Shown one piece after another: positions 53,575 through 54,624 of a DNA stretch of 54,624 nucleotides. A model generated the notes under the pieces. That model saw only the letters and a program-made list of their open reading frames with translations, made no database searches and was not told the DNA's origin. Position 1 is the stretch's first letter, and each line of letters begins with the position of its first letter. The DNA is taken from assembly GCA_019187365.1 (NCBI GenBank), contig JABARE010000046.1, positions 1 through 54,624 of the forward strand, written 5' to 3'. A program made the translations under genes and the position numbers. Origin of the DNA: Saprospiraceae bacterium (GTDB lineage Bacteria; Bacteroidota; Bacteroidia; Chitinophagales; Saprospiraceae).

Positions 53575-54624
53575 TCAGCTTTTGAATCCGTAAATTTCCC
53601 TGGCGGCCCTTTTGCTGACGACGCCGTTGCGCACATCCTGCGCAATTTTTTCGCGCGGGCGCTTTTTGGGTCTTCCGTATCCACCTCCACCTCCCGCGAT
53701 TTGGTGGTAAACCGTTCCATCCGGGATGCCATGCACCATATCTTTGCTTTTGGGTATTTTCTTCTTCCCGTTTGGGTACCGGAGTTCGATGCGGTTGAGA
53801 ACGCTGCCCTTGCCACCAAACAAACCGTAATTGGGTTCTACGTCGCCGTCACCAAATACCACCATGGTCGTTTCGTCTCCGCGCAACAGGATTTGCGTTT
53901 CGGTTCCCAGTCCGCCGCGCCAATGGCCGGGACCACCTGAATCGCAAAGGTACTCGTGTTTGATGATCATGTGTGGCGTCTGCTGCTCGTACATCTCGTA
54001 ATCCTGGTCGAGCACTCCTCCCGATGCGTCGATCATCCCAATGTGATCGTAGCCGTCGCAACCTTTCAGTGCGCCGCTGCCCCCCTTCATTCCGAGAAAG
54101 CAGATGTCGACGTATTTGCGGTTGGTGCGGGGATGGGTTCCGGTAAAAAGGGAGCACAGCAGGTGATTCCAACCCGCCGTTACTCGATCCGGTACAGCAG
54201 GGCCCAGAGCCTTGAATATGGAATCTGCGACTTGCGGGCAAAGGTGGTTTCCGAAGGTCGTTGCCGCCGGATAGGAAGCGTTCAGTATGGTCCCCTCGGG
54301 AACGATGTAGTGCAGCGGTTTGAGCATGCCTTCGTTGTGCGGTATGGCCGGGTTAACCATCTGCAGGAAGGTAAGGGTAATGGCAGAACAGGTCGACGTG
54401 TACGTCCCATTTACAAAGCCCTTTGTCTGTTGCGAGGACTTTGAAAAATCAAACCAGATCTCGTCGCCAGCAACACGTATCTGTGCGCGCACTTCGAACT
54501 TGCTGCCAGGATGTTTTCCGTCGTAATACACCCAACTGCTGCCTTTGTATTCGCCCGGAGGGAACCGCTCGATTTCGGCACGCATCATGGCCTCCGTAGC
54601 ACTGAACAAGGCGTGCTTGTGCAG
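53575..54624 (-). CDS. Hydantoinase B/acetophenone-carboxylase-B-like protein (partial)
   Basis: 349 residues of the C-terminal part of a HyuB-family protein. The N-terminus lies beyond the window, and the frame runs open to the last base. Typical segments are present: FVNGTYTSTCSAITLTFLQ, YPAATTFGNHLCPQVADSIFKAL, GGPGHWRGGLGTE and GGGGGYGRPKKR. The family uses ATP to open or carboxylate cyclic amides and ketones and normally needs a HyuA partner, which is expected to be upstream, off the window. In iaa clusters such a pair (IaaCE) opens the oxindole lactam of the indoleacetate intermediate. The stop is 6 bases before the RidA start. Confidence 0.85.
   Translation of the reverse strand: MHKHALFSATEAMMRAEIERFPPGEYKGSSWVYYDGKHPGSKFEVRAQIRVAGDEIWFDFSKSSQQTKGFVNGTYTSTCSAITLTFLQMVNPAIPHNEGMLKPLHYIVPEGTILNASYPAATTFGNHLCPQVADSIFKALGPAVPDRVTAGWNHLLCSLFTGTHPRTNRKYVDICFLGMKGGSGALKGCDGYDHIGMIDASGGVLDQDYEMYEQQTPHMIIKHEYLCDSGGPGHWRGGLGTETQILLRGDETTMVVFGDGDVEPNYGLFGGKGSVLNRIELRYPNGKKKIPKSKDMVHGIPDGTVYHQIAGGGGGYGRPKKRPREKIAQDVRNGVVSKRAAREIYGFKS

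Overview
The window reads as a chromosome segment of a Bacteroidota bacterium, probably of the Saprospirales/Chitinophagales type. The evidence is several secreted proteins with type IX secretion (T9SS, Por-type) C-terminal tails, a one-protein hybrid two-component regulator, and -7 promoter boxes of the TAnnTTTG form. Exact taxonomy cannot be read from the sequence. No rRNA, tRNA or CRISPR array was found.

Positions 1-9,000 are an AT-rich, mobile-element-rich region. It holds the tail of an IS66-type element that truncates a T9SS gene, a second T9SS protein, a metalloprotease gene broken by an in-frame stop and by a complete IS3-type element, and a cassette-like stretch with a RelE/ParE toxin-antitoxin pair and an EVE-HNH (modification-dependent restriction-like) endonuclease. 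Integron-attC-like palindromes separate the cassettes. Two copies of a hairpin-rich repeat lie at about 3.1 and 8.35 kb. Positions 9,000-16,300 carry a T9SS protein, a 148-bp tandem repeat block, a TonB-domain protein and a 1,360-residue hybrid sensor/regulator. An AT-rich insert (16,470-19,090) starts with a remnant of the same IS3 right end, keeps its outward promoter, and carries a patatin phospholipase with two overlapping unknown genes. Positions 19,100-36,000 are mostly ordinary chromosome: lipoproteins, a GH30-like secreted glycosidase, a DUF2177/DUF1295 pair, typA, a small metal-handling-like group, SPOR and subtilisin-like secreted proteins, purA and a TauE/SafE permease.

The most interesting part is 36,198-54,624: thirteen genes on the minus strand, many with ATGA overlaps, running off the right edge. 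In transcription order they encode a hydantoinase-B-like protein (partial), a RidA-like protein, an acyl-CoA dehydrogenase, a B12-binding mutase subunit, a thiolase, a 3-hydroxyacyl-CoA dehydrogenase/enoyl-CoA hydratase fusion, a methylmalonyl-CoA-mutase-like large subunit, a family III CoA-transferase, a three-module IorA fusion, IorB, a three-subunit molybdenum hydroxylase and a HisC-like aminotransferase. The set matches, enzyme class by enzyme class, the anaerobic indole-3-acetate (iaa) pathway known from denitrifying Aromatoleum/Azoarcus, with two additions, the aminotransferase and the indolepyruvate oxidoreductase.

Inferred route: tryptophan -> indole-3-pyruvate (aminotransferase) -> indole-3-acetyl-CoA (IorAB) -> 2-oxindole-3-acetyl-CoA (Mo hydroxylase) -> (2-aminophenyl)succinyl-CoA (hydantoinase-like ring opening) -> CoA moved to the other carboxylate (CoA-transferase) -> 2-aminobenzylmalonyl-CoA (B12 mutase) -> 2-aminocinnamoyl-CoA + CO2 (decarboxylating acyl-CoA dehydrogenase) -> 2-aminobenzoylacetyl-CoA (hydratase/dehydrogenase) -> 2-aminobenzoyl-CoA + acetyl-CoA (thiolase). 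The gene families are well supported. The substrate assignment is inference from gene content and active-site residues.
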